Of a stretch of DNA of 64,000 bases, positions 52,471-63,684 are shown piece by piece. The position numbers were made by a program, and so were the translations under genes. The notes under the pieces are model-generated. The model worked only from the letters and a program-made list of their open reading frames with translations. It ran no database searches and was not told the DNA's origin. This stretch comes from Draconibacterium sp. (GTDB taxonomy: Bacteria > Bacteroidota > Bacteroidia > Bacteroidales > Prolixibacteraceae), in NCBI GenBank assembly GCA_016705335.1, contig JADIYN010000011.1:66227-130226 (forward strand). The letters run 5' to 3'. Position 1 is the stretch's first letter. Each line of letters opens with the position of its first letter.

Positions 52471-53801
52471 ATGAATATTTTAAAACCAACTTTATTTGTA
52501 CGAAAAAATCTCTTTATACCGTTAATATTACTGGCGATTTTAACATCATTCAAACCCGAAAACTGGCCTCAGTTCCGTGGGCCAAACAGCAATCAAATCG
52601 CCCTTGAAACCGTACTTCCACTTGAATGGAATATGCAAAAAAACCTGTTATGGAAACATGATTTGGCCGGCAGGGGCTGGTCGTGCCCGATTGTTTGGGA
52701 AAACAAGGTTTTTGTTACAAATGCAGTTTTGGAAGATCCGTCGGTTTTACCTGAAATTGAAGAAGGGAAAAGACAGGAAAACCCGGATAGTGCTATTTAC
52801 AATTTTGAAGTAATTTGTCTTGACATTGATACGGGCAGGGAAATTTGGAAAAAGTAGCCTACCACGGACTTCCAAAATACAAAACCCACCGCGACAATAA
52901 TTACGCACCCGAAACCATGGTTACTGATGGTAATTATGTTTATGCCTACTTTGGAATGACCGGCATTTATTGCTATGATTTGAATGGAAACCTGATATGG
53001 GAGAAAGACCTGGGAAACTATCCGATGCAATCAAACTGGGGAACTTCAACTTCTCCGGCGCTTTATAACGGTTTGTTATTCATGCAGATTGACAACGAAG
53101 AAAAATCGTTTCTGACGGCCCTTGATGCAAAAACCGGAAATGTGAAATGGCAGGTTGACCGTGATGAAAAATCAAACTGGGGAACGCCAATGATTTGGAA
53201 GAACAGCATACGAAATGAGTTGGTAACTTCTGGTTTAAAAACACGGTCATACAATCCCGAAACGGGCGAATTACTTTGGGAAATTGATATGGGTGGAGGC
53301 AGGAATATCACCTCGCCAACGGCAGAAGGAGACATGATTTTTGTTGGAAACGAGAAACGCAGGGATGGTGGAACATTATTTGGGATTAAAGCCGGTGCAT
53401 CAGGCGATATTTCGCTAAAAGAAGGCGAACTTTCAAACGATTTTGTTGTTTGGTCGGTGCCTGAATCAGGAATTGCAATGGCATCGCCACTGGTTTACAA
53501 AGGCTTACTTTATTTGGTTGACCGCAACCGGGGACAAATATCGTGTTTCAAAGCGGCTACAGGAAATGTGGTTTATCCCGGAACAAAATGGCAGATGCCA
53601 AAGCTTTCTGGGCTTCACCATGGACTTTCGACGGTAAAATTTATTGCCTTGATGAAAAGGAACAACACACATTATTCAGGTCGGACGAGAATTCAGGGAA
53701 TTGGAAAAAATAAACTTGATGATATTTTCTGGGCATCCACAGCAATTTCTAAAAGCTCATACATTTTCCGCGGCGAAAAAGGGATATATTGTGTGAGGTA
53801 A
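52471..53801 (+). CDS. secreted PQQ/BamB-like beta-propeller protein (frameshifts)
   Basis: Secreted protein of about 443 residues with signal-like LFIPLILLAILTSFKP and eight-blade PQQ-type repeats: WPQFRGPNSNQIALE, NLLWKHDLAGRGWSCPIVWENKVFV, FEVICLDIDTGREIWKK, GIYCYDLNGNLIWEKDLG, TALDAKTGNVKWQVDRDEKS, YNPETGELLWEIDMGG and LVDRNRGQISCFKAATG. Breaks occur near 52855, 53585 and 53650-53680; the last corrected stretch reads ASPWTFDGKIYCLDEKEQTHIIQVG. No PQQ-binding Cys pair or dehydrogenase residues are seen, so a structural or binding role is likelier. It opens the plus-strand CAZyme set. Confidence 0.8.
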
Positions 53802-53984
53802 AACGGCAAAGGTTTTAACCCGATTCAAATTCAAAATAATGTAATCAGATTTATCAAATCTATTGCAGCATATATGTTGATCTCAATTTTGCGAATATTC
53901 TGGTGTCTAAATTTAAGATGCAACTCGCAACTTGGTACATATTTTATTAAATTGCCTGAAAAATAAAACTTTTCACTAAAACAT

Positions 53985-54977
53985 ATGAAAGTAATAGCAA
54001 ACATGATTTTGGCTTTTTGTTTTTCTATTTTTCTGTCTTGTCAGCAATCTGAAAAACCAAATTCAAAACAAATGCTTTTCGGCGACACAACCCGCCGTGG
54101 AGTGCCGTTTTCAAAAGATCCACACGTTGTAAAATTTAATGGCGAATACATTATGTATTATTCAATCCCTTCAATCGAAAACAACAAGGATCCGATGAAC
54201 GGCTGGGGAATTGGCATTGCAAAAAGCGCTGATTTAATCGAATGGAAAACTGTTGGCTCCATTTCTCCTTTTGGTGAATACGACAAAAAAGGATTGTGTG
54301 CGCCTTGTGCTTTGGTCATCGATGGTAAGATAAACCTCTTTTTTCAAACCTACGGAAACGGGAAAAATGATGCAATCTGCCACGCAGTTTCAGAGGATGG
54401 AATTCATTTTGAAGCCAATCCCACCAACCCGATTTTTCATCCTTCAGGCGATTGGACAAGCGGTCGTGCCATTGATGCGGAAGTAATTAAATTCAACGAC
54501 AAATATTTCCTTTATTTCGCCACCCGCGACACTGCCATGCAAATTCAAATGCAAGGTGTGGCAAGCGCGCCTGCAAATACAAACTTCAACAGGGAAGACT
54601 GGACTCAACTGACTGATGAACCAATTCTTGCCCCTAAATATCCATGGGAAGGAAAATGTGTTGAAGGTGCATCGGTTATCCAACGCGGCGACAGTTTATT
54701 TATGTTTTACGCAGGTGCCTACAACAATGCGCCGCAGCAGGTTGGTGTGGCAAAAAGTAAGGACGGCATAAACTGGGAACGACTGAGCAACAAACCTTTT
54801 TTAACAAACGGCGATCCCGGTGAATGGAATGCCTGCGAATCGGGCCATCCACATATTTTTTTAGATGAAGACGGACGGACATTCCTGTTTTTTCAGGGGA
54901 ATAACGACTTTGGAAAGACGTGGCAAATTTCTCAAAAAGAAGTAATTTGGGATGAAAATGTACCGAAACTTAAGTAA
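53985..54977 (+). CDS. GH43/GH117-clan five-bladed propeller glycosidase, lipoprotein
   Basis: Intact 330-residue lipoprotein (lipobox FLSC, Cys19). Three equivalent blade starts carry an acidic triad: KDPHVVKFNGEYIMYY (Asp45), RAIDAEVIKFNDKYFLYF (Asp164) and CVEGASVIQRGDSLFMFY (Glu228). This matches base, pKa modulator and acid of clan GH-F/J enzymes. The subfamily cannot be fixed; GH43, GH117 and GH32-like members all look alike at this level. The setting next to GH127 and GH172 favours arabinofuranose or galactose side chains. Confidence 0.7.
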   Translation: MKVIANMILAFCFSIFLSCQQSEKPNSKQMLFGDTTRRGVPFSKDPHVVKFNGEYIMYYSIPSIENNKDPMNGWGIGIAKSADLIEWKTVGSISPFGEYDKKGLCAPCALVIDGKINLFFQTYGNGKNDAICHAVSEDGIHFEANPTNPIFHPSGDWTSGRAIDAEVIKFNDKYFLYFATRDTAMQIQMQGVASAPANTNFNREDWTQLTDEPILAPKYPWEGKCVEGASVIQRGDSLFMFYAGAYNNAPQQVGVAKSKDGINWERLSNKPFLTNGDPGEWNACESGHPHIFLDEDGRTFLFFQGNNDFGKTWQISQKEVIWDENVPKLK

Positions 54978-54986
54978 GATCTATTT

Positions 54987-55071
54987 TTTAAACGCTGACA
55001 GGTCTGTTGACGCTGTCACGTTTAAAATCGACAATCGACTTGTCAGCGTGCGACCCCGATGGATATCGGGG
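54987..55071 (+). repeat. palindromic repeat element with inverted partner at 59857
   Basis: Contains TTTAAACGCTGACAGGTCTG (54987-55006), found again exactly inverted at 59857-59876. ACGCTGACA pairs with TGTCAGCGT (55041-55049) in a 9-bp hairpin. It is followed by CCCCGAT/ATCGGGG (55054-55071). The element resembles a REP/BIME-like unit. Confidence 0.6.
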
Positions 55072-55119
55072 CTGACAACGACAAAAAAAACGATAAAAAT
55101 AATTTGAAACCAATACAAC

Positions 55120-57181
55120 ATGAAATTCAAAAACCTAATTCTACCGGCTTTCGCACTTCTGTTTTTTGTTCTTACAGCTTGCGAACAAAAGCAAAACGAA
55201 AGCGAAATTGCAACCACCGTTTCACGACCCGAATTAAATGCTGAAAACAGTTTTTATCCCGGGAACCGTGCGCCACTTCAACCTGCAAATTTCATCAAAC
55301 TCCCCATGGGAAGTATTCAACCCGATGGTTGGATTTTGAAATTGCTCGAACTTCAAAAAGACGGTTTGTGCGGCAACCTTGGCGAAATTAGTGCCTGGCT
55401 CGATAAAAAAGACAATGCATGGCTTTCTGAAGGCGGCGACCACGGTTGGGAAGAAGTACCTTACTGGTTACGTGGTTATTCCGACATGGCATTTATTTTC
55501 GATGACCCGGATATGAAAAAGGAAGCAATGATCTGGATTGAAGCTATAATTGCCAGTCAAAAAGAAAATGGCTGGTTTGGTCCTGGTTATATTGCCCGCG
55601 GAACAGATGATAAACTTGATTTCTGGTCGAATATGATTGTGCTTTTTACACTACAAAATTATTACGAATACACAGGCGATAATCGCGTAATCGATTTAAT
55701 GACAAAATATTTTAGTTATGAACTATCTGTTCCTGATGAAGATTTCCTGAAAAGTTACTGGCAAAACAGTCGTGGCGGCGATAATTTGTACAGCGTTTAC
55801 TGGTTATACAACAGAACCGGTGAAAATGGCTGCTCGAACTGGCAGAAAAATTCATCGCAACACAGCCGACTGGACACAGAAATCAAACCTTCCAAACTGG
55901 CACAATGTTAACATTGCCCAGTGTTTTCGCGAACCAGCAACCTGGTACATGCAAACCGGCGACTCTGCGCATCTTTATGCAACTTATAACGATTATTACC
56001 TTATCCGCCGCACTTTCGGACAAGTTCCGGGTGGCATGTTTGGCTCCGATGAAAATTCACGAATGGGTTATATCGATCCACGCCAGGGAACTGAAACATG
56101 TGGTTTTGCCGAGCAAATGACTTCCGACGGAATTCTGACCCGAATTACGGGCGACCCGGTTTGGGCTGACAATTGCGAAGATGTGCTGTTTAATAGTTTT
56201 ACAGCTGCTTTCACTACCGACATGAAAGCTTTGCGATATATTACCTGCCCCAATGGAGTTACTGCCGATGCTGAAAACCACAGTCCGGGCATCGACAACC
56301 GCGGACCATTTCTTACCATGAACCCGTTCAGCAGCCGCTGTTGCCAGCATAACCATGGTCACGCACTACCCTACTATTTGCAGAATCTGGTTATGGCCAG
56401 CAACGACAACGGATTGGCTTCAATTATGTACAATTCATGCAAAACAAAAGCAAAAGTTGGCGATGGCACTGAAATTACTTTGATTGAAGAAACCAATTAT
56501 CCTTACGAGGAAGAAATCCGTTTTACTTTGCAAACCGCACAAAATGTGAAGTTCCCGTTCTATTTCAGTATTCCGGGTTGGTGCAAAAATGCAGGTATTA
56601 AACTAAATGGTAAAAAATTAAATGTGACCGCAAATGCCGGAGAATACATTCGCGTTGAACGGGAATGGTCAGATGGTGACAACCTGGTTTTGAACCTACC
56701 AATGGAAATAGGCATTCGTACCTGGGAAGTCAATCAGAACAGTGTTTCGGTAGATTACGGGCCTCTCACTTTTTCTTTAAAAATTGAAGAGGAATACAAC
56801 AAGATCAACAGCATAGAATCAGCAATCGGTGATTCAAAATGGCAAGCCGATGCAGATCCCGAAAAATGGCCTGCTTTTACAATCGATGCTAAAAGTCCAT
56901 GGAATTATGGTTTAATCGTTGATAAAAATACTCCATCCAATTCGTTGCAGATTGTAAAAAAAGAATGGCCGGCCGATAATTATCCATTTTCGCCTGAAAA
57001 CACACCGATTGAACTTAAAGCCAAAGGCCAACGCATTCCTCAGTGGGGAATCGATAAATTTGGGCTGGTTGACGTACTTCCGCTTTATCCTGTAAAAACA
57101 GGTGAACCGATTGAAGATATTACGCTGATTCCCATGGGAGCAGCGCGTTTGAGAATTTCTGCCTTTACGGTTATTAATTAA
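55120..57181 (+). CDS. GH127-family beta-L-arabinofuranosidase-like enzyme (DUF1680; one frameshift)
   Basis: Lipoprotein (FVLTAC) of about 680 residues with the DUF1680 alpha/alpha barrel and C-terminal beta domains. The zinc site and nucleophile of GH127/GH146 are visible: E-T-C in GTETCGFAEQ (near 56090-56115) and the Cys-Cys pair in SSRCCQHNHG (near 56335). In the founding member the second of these regions supplies the nucleophilic cysteine. Others: YIDPRQGTET, HNVNIAQCFREPATWYM, FYFSIPGWCKNAGIKLNGK and VDYGPLTFSLKI. A break near 55835 is repaired to LARTGRKIHRNTADWTQ-like text. It probably removes beta-L-arabinofuranose or a related furanose. Confidence 0.88.
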
Positions 57182-57198
57182 TATAAAATCAAAATGTT

Positions 57199-58356
57199 AT
57201 GAAAAATCTTGTATTATTATGTGCAATCTGTTTCTATGCAGTCACTTCATTTTCGCAATCAAAATTTAATGGTTTGGAAATGAACATGGGGAACTTGTAT
57301 CGCATGTCCGATGCAAAAACCCGATCTATAAGTCCCGAAAATTTCACGGGAGAAAAAGGCAAAGGTGGCATGGCTACTTTGGATGAAAAAGATATCCGAA
57401 ACAAAGCAAATGCTGCCAATGCTGCACGCGATTTGGGTCAGGGATGGAAAGTAAACCCATTTATAATCATCAAACCCGGCGAAACTTTTACATTGGCTGA
57501 AATTGAGGGGCCAGGCGCTATTCAACACATTTGGATGACCCCAACCGGAAATTGGAAATTCTCGATTATCCGAATGTATTGGGACGATGAAACCGAGCCC
57601 TCGGTAGAATGTCCGGTCGGCGATTTTTTTGCGATGGGATGGAACGAATATGCGCCATTAAATTCATTGGCGATTTGTGTAAATCCGGGAAGTGCGTTCA
57701 ATTGTTACTGGCAAATGCCATTCCGCAAAAAATGCCGGATTACAATGGAAAATATCAACGACAATGATGAAATGCGGCTTTATTATCAAATCGATTATAC
57801 ATTGACCGATGTGCCTGATGATGCTGCATATTTTCATGCACAATACCGCAGGTCGAACCCTAATGAAACTTCTGTTTATACAATTCTCGATAATGTGAAG
57901 GGAAAAGGCCAGTTTGTTGGTGTTTATATGGCCTGGGGAGTGAACAACAACGGCTGGTGGGGCGAAGGCGAAATCAAGTTCTTTATGGATGGCGATACTG
58001 AATTCCCAACCATTTGCGGCACCGGAACAGAGGATTATTTCTGCGGATCATACAATTTCGACAGGGATGGTCAATACAAGGAATTTTGCACACCTTATTC
58101 AGGATTGCACCAGGTAATCCGGCCCGACGGAGCTTATCGTTCACAGCAACGTTTTGGATTGTACCGCTGGCACATCCTTGACCCAATCCGTTTCGAAAAA
58201 GATTTGAAAATAACAATTCAGGATTTGGGTTGGCGGCATGGAGGCCGGTATCTGCCGCAGAAATCAGACATATCATCTGTAGCATTCTGGTATCAAACCA
58301 ATCCGCATACCAAATTTCCGAAGTTGCCAAAATGGGAGGAAATTGAAGTAAATTGA
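57199..58356 (+). CDS. DUF2961 / GH172 family furanosidase-like protein
   Basis: Intact 385-residue secreted protein (signal AVTSFSQ). Domain of unknown function 2961, now GH172: PGAIQHIWMTPTGNWKFSII, RMYWDDETEPSVECPVGDFFAMGWN, NGWWGEGEIKFFMDGDTEFPTICGTGTEDYFCGSYNF. The glutamates in GEGEIKF and GTEDYF are the catalytic pair of this family. Characterised members act on alpha-D-fructofuranosides or alpha-D-arabinofuranosides, as oligomers. It follows the GH127 gene by 17 bp, so both probably attack furanose side chains of one glycan. Confidence 0.9.
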   Translation: MKNLVLLCAICFYAVTSFSQSKFNGLEMNMGNLYRMSDAKTRSISPENFTGEKGKGGMATLDEKDIRNKANAANAARDLGQGWKVNPFIIIKPGETFTLAEIEGPGAIQHIWMTPTGNWKFSIIRMYWDDETEPSVECPVGDFFAMGWNEYAPLNSLAICVNPGSAFNCYWQMPFRKKCRITMENINDNDEMRLYYQIDYTLTDVPDDAAYFHAQYRRSNPNETSVYTILDNVKGKGQFVGVYMAWGVNNNGWWGEGEIKFFMDGDTEFPTICGTGTEDYFCGSYNFDRDGQYKEFCTPYSGLHQVIRPDGAYRSQQRFGLYRWHILDPIRFEKDLKITIQDLGWRHGGRYLPQKSDISSVAFWYQTNPHTKFPKLPKWEEIEVN

Positions 58357-58488
58357 TTTACCTTACTGACAGGAATTCAAACATATTTGATTAAAATCAG
58401 AATCTTTGCTTTTTCATTTTGTTTGAATTCCAGTTTGCTTTCTCTACAAAATATTTAATATAAAATATGCCACATAATTTGAAATAAA

Positions 58489-59558
58489 ATGATGTTAAAA
58501 ACTGTATTAACATTTCTGCTATTTATTTATTTAACTGTATCCGGTAAAAATGAAATATTGCCTGAAGACACGGTAAAAACCACCTTCAAAAACCCACTTT
58601 GGGATGGTGCCGACCCCTGGATGATAAAGCACGGCGATGAATACATGTATTGTTTTTCATCAAAAAATTCAATTTTTGTTTCACGATCAAAATACATAAC
58701 AAAAAAAGGAGAGTTAAAACAAATCTGGAGTGCTCCTGCAACTGGTTGGAACAGTAACTGTATCTGGGCACCTGAAATTCATTTTGTTGATGGACACTGG
58801 TATGTTTACTATGCAGCAGGAGAATCGGGGCCACCGTTTATCCACCAGCGAACGGGTGTTTTACGCTCGGCAAACGAGGACGTTTTTAGCGCTTATGAAG
58901 ACATGGGAATGCTGAAAACAGGCGATTTTCCTGATGATTTATCGAAAAATGTATGGGCAATCGACATGACGATTTTGGAACACAAAGGAAAATTGTTTGC
59001 GATTTGGTCGGGTTGGACCGAACAAAAGGATACAGATGCAACACCGCAGCATTTGTACATTCAGGAGATGGAAAATCCATATACATTAAAAGGAAAACGG
59101 GTGTTGCTTTCATCTCCAAAAGAAAGCTGGGAAACAGGCGGTCCGTTGAATTTAAACGAAGGACCTGAAATTCTGAAAAACGGAGCGCATGTTTTAATTG
59201 TTTATTCCTGCAGAGAGTCGTGGCTGGTTGAATACCGGCAAGGAATGCTTCAGTTAAATAATCCTGAAGGTGATTTGCTCGATCCTGAAAACTGGACGAA
59301 AAAAGGCCCTGTTTTTCAAGGAAACGAAGTTGTTTACGGTGTCGGACATTGTTCATTTGTAAAATCACCCGACAACACGGAGGACTGGATAATTTATCAT
59401 TCAAAAAAAACAACCGAACCGGGATGGGACAGAAATGTGCGTGCCCAGCCATTTACATGGAATGCCAACGGTACTCCCAATTTTGGTGAAGCAATTCCAT
59501 CGGGAAAAGAAATAGACAGGCCTTCGGGAGAAGTTGAAATTGAAAAACCTGAAACAAA

Positions 59559-59562
<4 letters not shown>
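58489..59562 (+). CDS. GH43-family glycosidase (arabinosidase/xylosidase/galactanase type)
   Basis: Intact 357-residue secreted five-bladed propeller. Catalytic triad: Asp42 (DGADPWMI), Asp159 (VWAIDMTILEH) and Glu224 (LNEGPEILKNG). The motif IWAPEIHFVDGHWYVYYAA is typical of GH43. Signal peptide: LTFLLFIYLTVSG. The stop codon overlaps the next start (ATGA at 59559-59562). Subfamily is not determined; the DPW and WAIDMT forms fit arabinofuranosidase-like subfamilies. Confidence 0.88.
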
Positions 59563-59830
<268 letters not shown>

Positions 59831-59856
59831 TTTTTTCTTCATCCTGACAGCTTCGT

Positions 59857-59876
59857 CAGACCTGTCAGCGTTTAAA
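59857..59876 (-). repeat. inverted copy of the repeat at 54987
   Basis: CAGACCTGTCAGCGTTTAAA, exact reverse complement of 54987-55006, within a CTGACAG...CTGTCAG context (from 59844). The two copies bracket the GH127-GH172-GH43-collapsed gene block. Confidence 0.7.
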
Positions 59877-59976
59877 TACATGAAAAAAACGGAACACATT
59901 CCAAATACAAAGAAGTTGATTTAATTAAAAGCTTAACTTTGAAAAATTATATAAATAACCAAATTAATTTGAAAAA

Positions 59977-60807
59977 ATGAAACTGACAAAATTATTTTTG
60001 ATTTCACTTGCAGCCGGAACTTTGCTTTTCGGATGCACCCAAAAACCGGTTGAACCCAAAACCTGTGGCGGTTTAAACGCTGAAGATTTTGTGACAACTG
60101 TTAACGGAAAACAAACAGGATTATACGTTTTGCAAAACGGCGATATTTGCGCTGCAATTACCAACTACGGCGGACGTATTGTGAGTTTGATGGTTCCCGA
60201 TAAAAATGGCGAATTGGGTGATATTGTTCTTGGATTTAGCAATATTGATGGATATTTAAAAGCAAGCACTCCATTTCACGGTTCATTGATTGGTCGCGTT
60301 GGAAACCGTATTGCCAAAGGAAAATTTACTTTGGATGGCGTTGAATACACACTTCCTATAAACAATGCTCCCAACTCGTTGCATGGTGGTCCCGAAGGTT
60401 TTCACAACCAGGTTTGGGACGTAAAATCGGCAAATGATACGAGTCTTGTTATTACATATTTATCGAAAGACGGCGAAATGGGCTACCCCGGAAATCTCGA
60501 TGTTCAGGTAACTTACACCTTAACTTCTGCCAATGAAGTGAGAATTGATTACCTCGCCACAACCGATAAAAGTACGCCTGTAAACATAACCAATCACGCC
60601 TTTTTCAATTTGGCAGGCGACAAATACGGCACTATCAACAATCATATTTTAACTTTGAATGCTGATTCACTGACAGCGGTAGATTCAACTTTGATTCCTT
60701 TTGGTAAAAACGTTCCGGTTGAAGGAACACCTTTTGATTTTAGAACACCAAAAGCAATTGGTCAGGACTTGCCAATGGATCCAGTTCGGTTTATAAATTT
60801 AGCGTAG
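59977..60807 (+). CDS. galM: aldose 1-epimerase lipoprotein, C-terminally truncated
   Basis: Galactose mutarotase family, 276 residues against about 380 usual for this lipoprotein type. Lipobox LLFGC. Seen: ISLMVPDKNGELGDIVLGFSN-like region, FHGSLIGRVGNRIAKGKF, NSLHGGPEGFHNQVWD (catalytic His region) and VNITNHAFFNLAG (second His). The protein ends after DLPMDPVRF with INLA-stop. Family members continue with a GYDH motif and a catalytic glutamate about 50 residues later; both are missing and not found in the other frames after 60807. Either a real truncation or another collapsed stretch. Confidence 0.85.
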   Translation: MKLTKLFLISLAAGTLLFGCTQKPVEPKTCGGLNAEDFVTTVNGKQTGLYVLQNGDICAAITNYGGRIVSLMVPDKNGELGDIVLGFSNIDGYLKASTPFHGSLIGRVGNRIAKGKFTLDGVEYTLPINNAPNSLHGGPEGFHNQVWDVKSANDTSLVITYLSKDGEMGYPGNLDVQVTYTLTSANEVRIDYLATTDKSTPVNITNHAFFNLAGDKYGTINNHILTLNADSLTAVDSTLIPFGKNVPVEGTPFDFRTPKAIGQDLPMDPVRFINLA

Positions 60808-60826
60808 CTGAATAGATTGTAATAAA

Positions 60827-60864
60827 CTGTGAATCGGTAGCGATTTTTTGCTGCCGGTTCACAG
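60827..60864 (+). terminator. strong hairpin downstream of galM
   Basis: CTGTGAATCGGTAGC (60827-60841) pairs fully with GCTGCCGGTTCACAG (60850-60864), two G-U pairs, loop GATTTTTT. No T tract follows directly, so termination is likely but not certain. Confidence 0.55.
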
Positions 60865-60927
60865 ATTGAAAAATTTTCACATAAAAACCTGGCCAACGAA
60901 AACAACTTTTCTCTCTAATTTTCAATT

Positions 60928-62487
60928 ATGAAGTCATTTTTTTACTTTGCTTTCTTTATCGTTTTGTTTTCATCCTGCACGCAACCAACTAAAACGGAGC
61001 CTGAAAATTTTTATAAGAACCCGGTAATTGCGGGCGATATTCCCGATCCTTCGATTATTCGGGTTGAAAATGATTATTATGCGGTGGGCACAAGTTGTGA
61101 TTTTGCACCCAACTACCCCATTTACCATTCAACCGATTTGGTAAACTGGACACGCATCAGTTCAGTTTTTTCAGAACCACCCGCATGGACTTCCGATGAT
61201 TTTTGGGCACCTGAAATGTCATACAGAAACGGTACTTTTTATGTGTATTACACAACAAAACGCAGGGACAACCGCATTGCCTGTATTGGAGTTGCCACAA
61301 CCACAGATATTCGAAAAGGTTTTACCGACCACGGAATTATTATTGAATGGGGAGAAGAAGCTATTGATGCCTTTGTTTTTCAGGATGATGAAGGAAAACT
61401 ATATATAAGCTGGAAAGCTTATGGATTAACAGAAGGACGCGATATTGAAATCCTTGCTTCGGAATTGAGTGCCGACGGATTAAGTTTGGTAGGTGAACAT
61501 TTTACGTTAACTGATTTTGCAACGGGTTGGCAGGGTGCAGGCGACGAAGGACAATGCATAGTAAAACGAAACGGGTTTTATTATATGTTTTATTCCATTG
61601 GCGGCTGCTGTGATAATCGTTGCGATTACAGAGTAATGGTTGCACGCTCCAAGAATCTTCGCTCAGGCTGGGAGCAATTTCCCGATCCCATTTTACAGGG
61701 CAGCGAAACATGGAAATGTACCGGGCACGGAACTTTGGTTTCAACACCCGATAACCGCGATTTTTACATGTACCATTCCTACAACGCAACTGATTTTGAA
61801 TACATAGGCAGGCAGGGAATGCTCGATGAAATATTTTGGGATAAAACTACCGGATGGCCATATTTTGAAAATGGAATACCTTCAGACAGTGCAAAAATGC
61901 CCTTCTCAAAAACCCGGCAAAATCGCGATTCAATTTGGTTCGATGATTTTTCGACACAGACTAATCTTGCTTTTTTTGAATGGGACGCTCTTGTACCGGC
62001 ACCTCAAGCTGAAATTGCAAACGGACTATTAAATATTACTTCAAACCACAACGGGATAAGCTTTTTGGGATTGCGGCCAAAAGACGGCGATTACATTTTA
62101 ACAGCAGAAGTAATGGTATCAAACCAAAGTGGAATTGGCATTTACAGCAACCAAAATACTTCCCTTTCGTTGACTATTGAAAAATCAGGATTGGTTTTGA
62201 CAAAAGTTATAAACGGTGAAAAAGAAATTCTGACACAGGAAATAATCCCTGAAAGTGGCGCTGTTTATTTAAGATATGAAGCTTTGAAAGGAAGGTATTT
62301 TCACTTTTTTTGGTCTGAAAACGGAGAAGATTGGATTCCTGTAAAAGTTGGTGAAAATTACCAGGTTGACGGATCATATCTCGCGCAATGGGGATTTTCT
62401 CCGCGTGTTGGTTTTATTTTAAATGGCGAAAAAGGCTCAACTGCCACTTTTTCGGAATTAAAAGTTAAATACATAAACTTCAATTAA
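60928..62487 (+). CDS. GH43-family lipoprotein with C-terminal beta-sandwich
   Basis: Intact 519-residue lipoprotein (FSSC, Cys17). Five-bladed propeller with Asp40 (GDIPDPSIIRVEN), Asp147 (EAIDAFVFQDDEGK) and Glu207 (GAGDEGQCIVKRNG). The block SDDFWAPEMSYRNGTFYVYYT is GH43 core. Residues ~325-519 form a jelly-roll like the GH43 C2/concanavalin domains (DSIWFDDFSTQTN, ISFLGLRPKDGDYILTAEVMV, FHFFWSENGEDW), which narrows the pocket in beta-xylosidase/arabinofuranosidase subfamilies. Surface-anchored side-chain removal is expected. Confidence 0.9.
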   Translation: MKSFFYFAFFIVLFSSCTQPTKTEPENFYKNPVIAGDIPDPSIIRVENDYYAVGTSCDFAPNYPIYHSTDLVNWTRISSVFSEPPAWTSDDFWAPEMSYRNGTFYVYYTTKRRDNRIACIGVATTTDIRKGFTDHGIIIEWGEEAIDAFVFQDDEGKLYISWKAYGLTEGRDIEILASELSADGLSLVGEHFTLTDFATGWQGAGDEGQCIVKRNGFYYMFYSIGGCCDNRCDYRVMVARSKNLRSGWEQFPDPILQGSETWKCTGHGTLVSTPDNRDFYMYHSYNATDFEYIGRQGMLDEIFWDKTTGWPYFENGIPSDSAKMPFSKTRQNRDSIWFDDFSTQTNLAFFEWDALVPAPQAEIANGLLNITSNHNGISFLGLRPKDGDYILTAEVMVSNQSGIGIYSNQNTSLSLTIEKSGLVLTKVINGEKEILTQEIIPESGAVYLRYEALKGRYFHFFWSENGEDWIPVKVGENYQVDGSYLAQWGFSPRVGFILNGEKGSTATFSELKVKYINFN

Positions 62488-62493
62488 AAAGAA

Positions 62494-63547
62494 ATGCAAC
62501 AGGCAAATTTTTACATTTTAATGCTTGCTATTCTCCTTTGCGGCAAAATTGTTACAGCACAGGAAAAATCGGGCAACCCCGTTTTTAAAGGTTGGTACGC
62601 CGATCCCGAAGGAATTATTTTCGACGATGAATATTGGATCTACCCCACCCTTTCAGGCGTTTATGGCAAACCCGACAAACCGTCGAAACTAAGTGCTCAA
62701 CAACTTGAAGCTCAGAAAAAGACTATCAACAAACAGTATCTGGAACAAACATATTTGGATGCATTCTCGTCGAAAGACCTTGTAAACTGGAAAAAACACC
62801 CGCATGTACTTGATATAAAAGATGTAAAATGGGCTGCTTTTTTCACTTTGGGCGCCATCAATTATAAAGGCAAATAATCAGTATTACCTGTTTTTTGGGG
62901 CGAACGATATTCAAAATGACAACGAATATGGCGGTATTGGCGTTGCAGTTTCCAAAAAACCCGGCGGGCCGTTTAAAGATGCATTAGGCAAACCATTAAT
63001 CGGCAAATTTCATAACGGTGCGCAACCCATCGACCAGTTTATTTTTCATGACGATGACGGACAGTATTACCTGTATTACGGAGGTTGGCGGCATTGTAAT
63101 GTTGGTAAAATGAACTCTGATTTGCTGAGTTTTCAAACCTTTGACGATGGTGAAACTTTTAAGGAAATTACGCCTGAAAATTATGTTGAAGGTCCGTTTA
63201 TGTTTAAACGCAACGGCAAATATTATTTTATGTGGAGCGAAGGTGGCTGGGGCGGCCCCAATTATTCTGTGGCTTATGCAATTGCCGATTCTCCGCTGGG
63301 ACCATTCAACCGCATCGGTAAAATTTTACAGCAGGACCCGGAAGTTGCAACGGGTGCAGGTCATCATTCAGTAATCCACATTCCTGACACTGATGATTAT
63401 TACATTGTTTACCACCGCCGCCCGCTCACTGAAACCGATGCTGCCCACCGCGAAACCTGCATCGACAGAATGTATTTTGATGGCGATGGGAATATTTTAC
63501 CCGTAAAAATTACAAAAGAAGGGGTTGCAAAGCGGGAGTTAAAATGA
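62494..63547 (+). CDS. GH43-family glycosidase, secreted (one frameshift)
   Basis: About 350 residues, signal peptide LLCGKIVTAQ. Triad: Asp in GWYADPEGIIFDDE, Asp in GAQPIDQFIFHDDDGQYYLYY and Glu in NYVEGPFMFKRNGKYYFMW. The frame breaks at about 62873, where one missing base after NYKG restores NNQYYLFFGANDIQNDNEYGG. GAGHHSVIHIPDTDDYYIVYHRRP is the conserved last blade. It begins 6 bp after the preceding GH43 gene, so both are cotranscribed. The ADPEG form and the HHSV motif occur in arabinofuranosidase-like GH43 members. Confidence 0.88.
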
Positions 63548-63559
63548 ACAGATAAGGGA

Positions 63560-63620
63560 TTTCTGATTCTTGATACTTGATACTTGAATACTGATTCTAA
63601 TATATGAATACTGAATACTT
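63560..63620. repeat. degenerate GATACTTGA repeats
   Basis: Short imperfect units (GATACTTGATACTTGAATACTG, then GAATACTGAATACTT) after the GH43 stop, similar to the array at 46554. Confidence 0.5.
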
Positions 63621-63641
63621 AATAAACATGCAACTTTTCAT

Positions 63642-63672
63642 TCTCCCACTTGGGGGAGTTAGAAGGGGCTTA
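63642..63672 (-). repeat. dispersed GC-rich hairpin repeat, copy 4 (inverted)
   Basis: On the minus strand reads AAGCCCCTTCTAACTCCCCC followed by AAGTGGGAG, matching the consensus of copies 1-2. It lies 13 bp before the GH2 start. Confidence 0.6.
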
Positions 63673-63684
63673 ACTTAAAAAACA

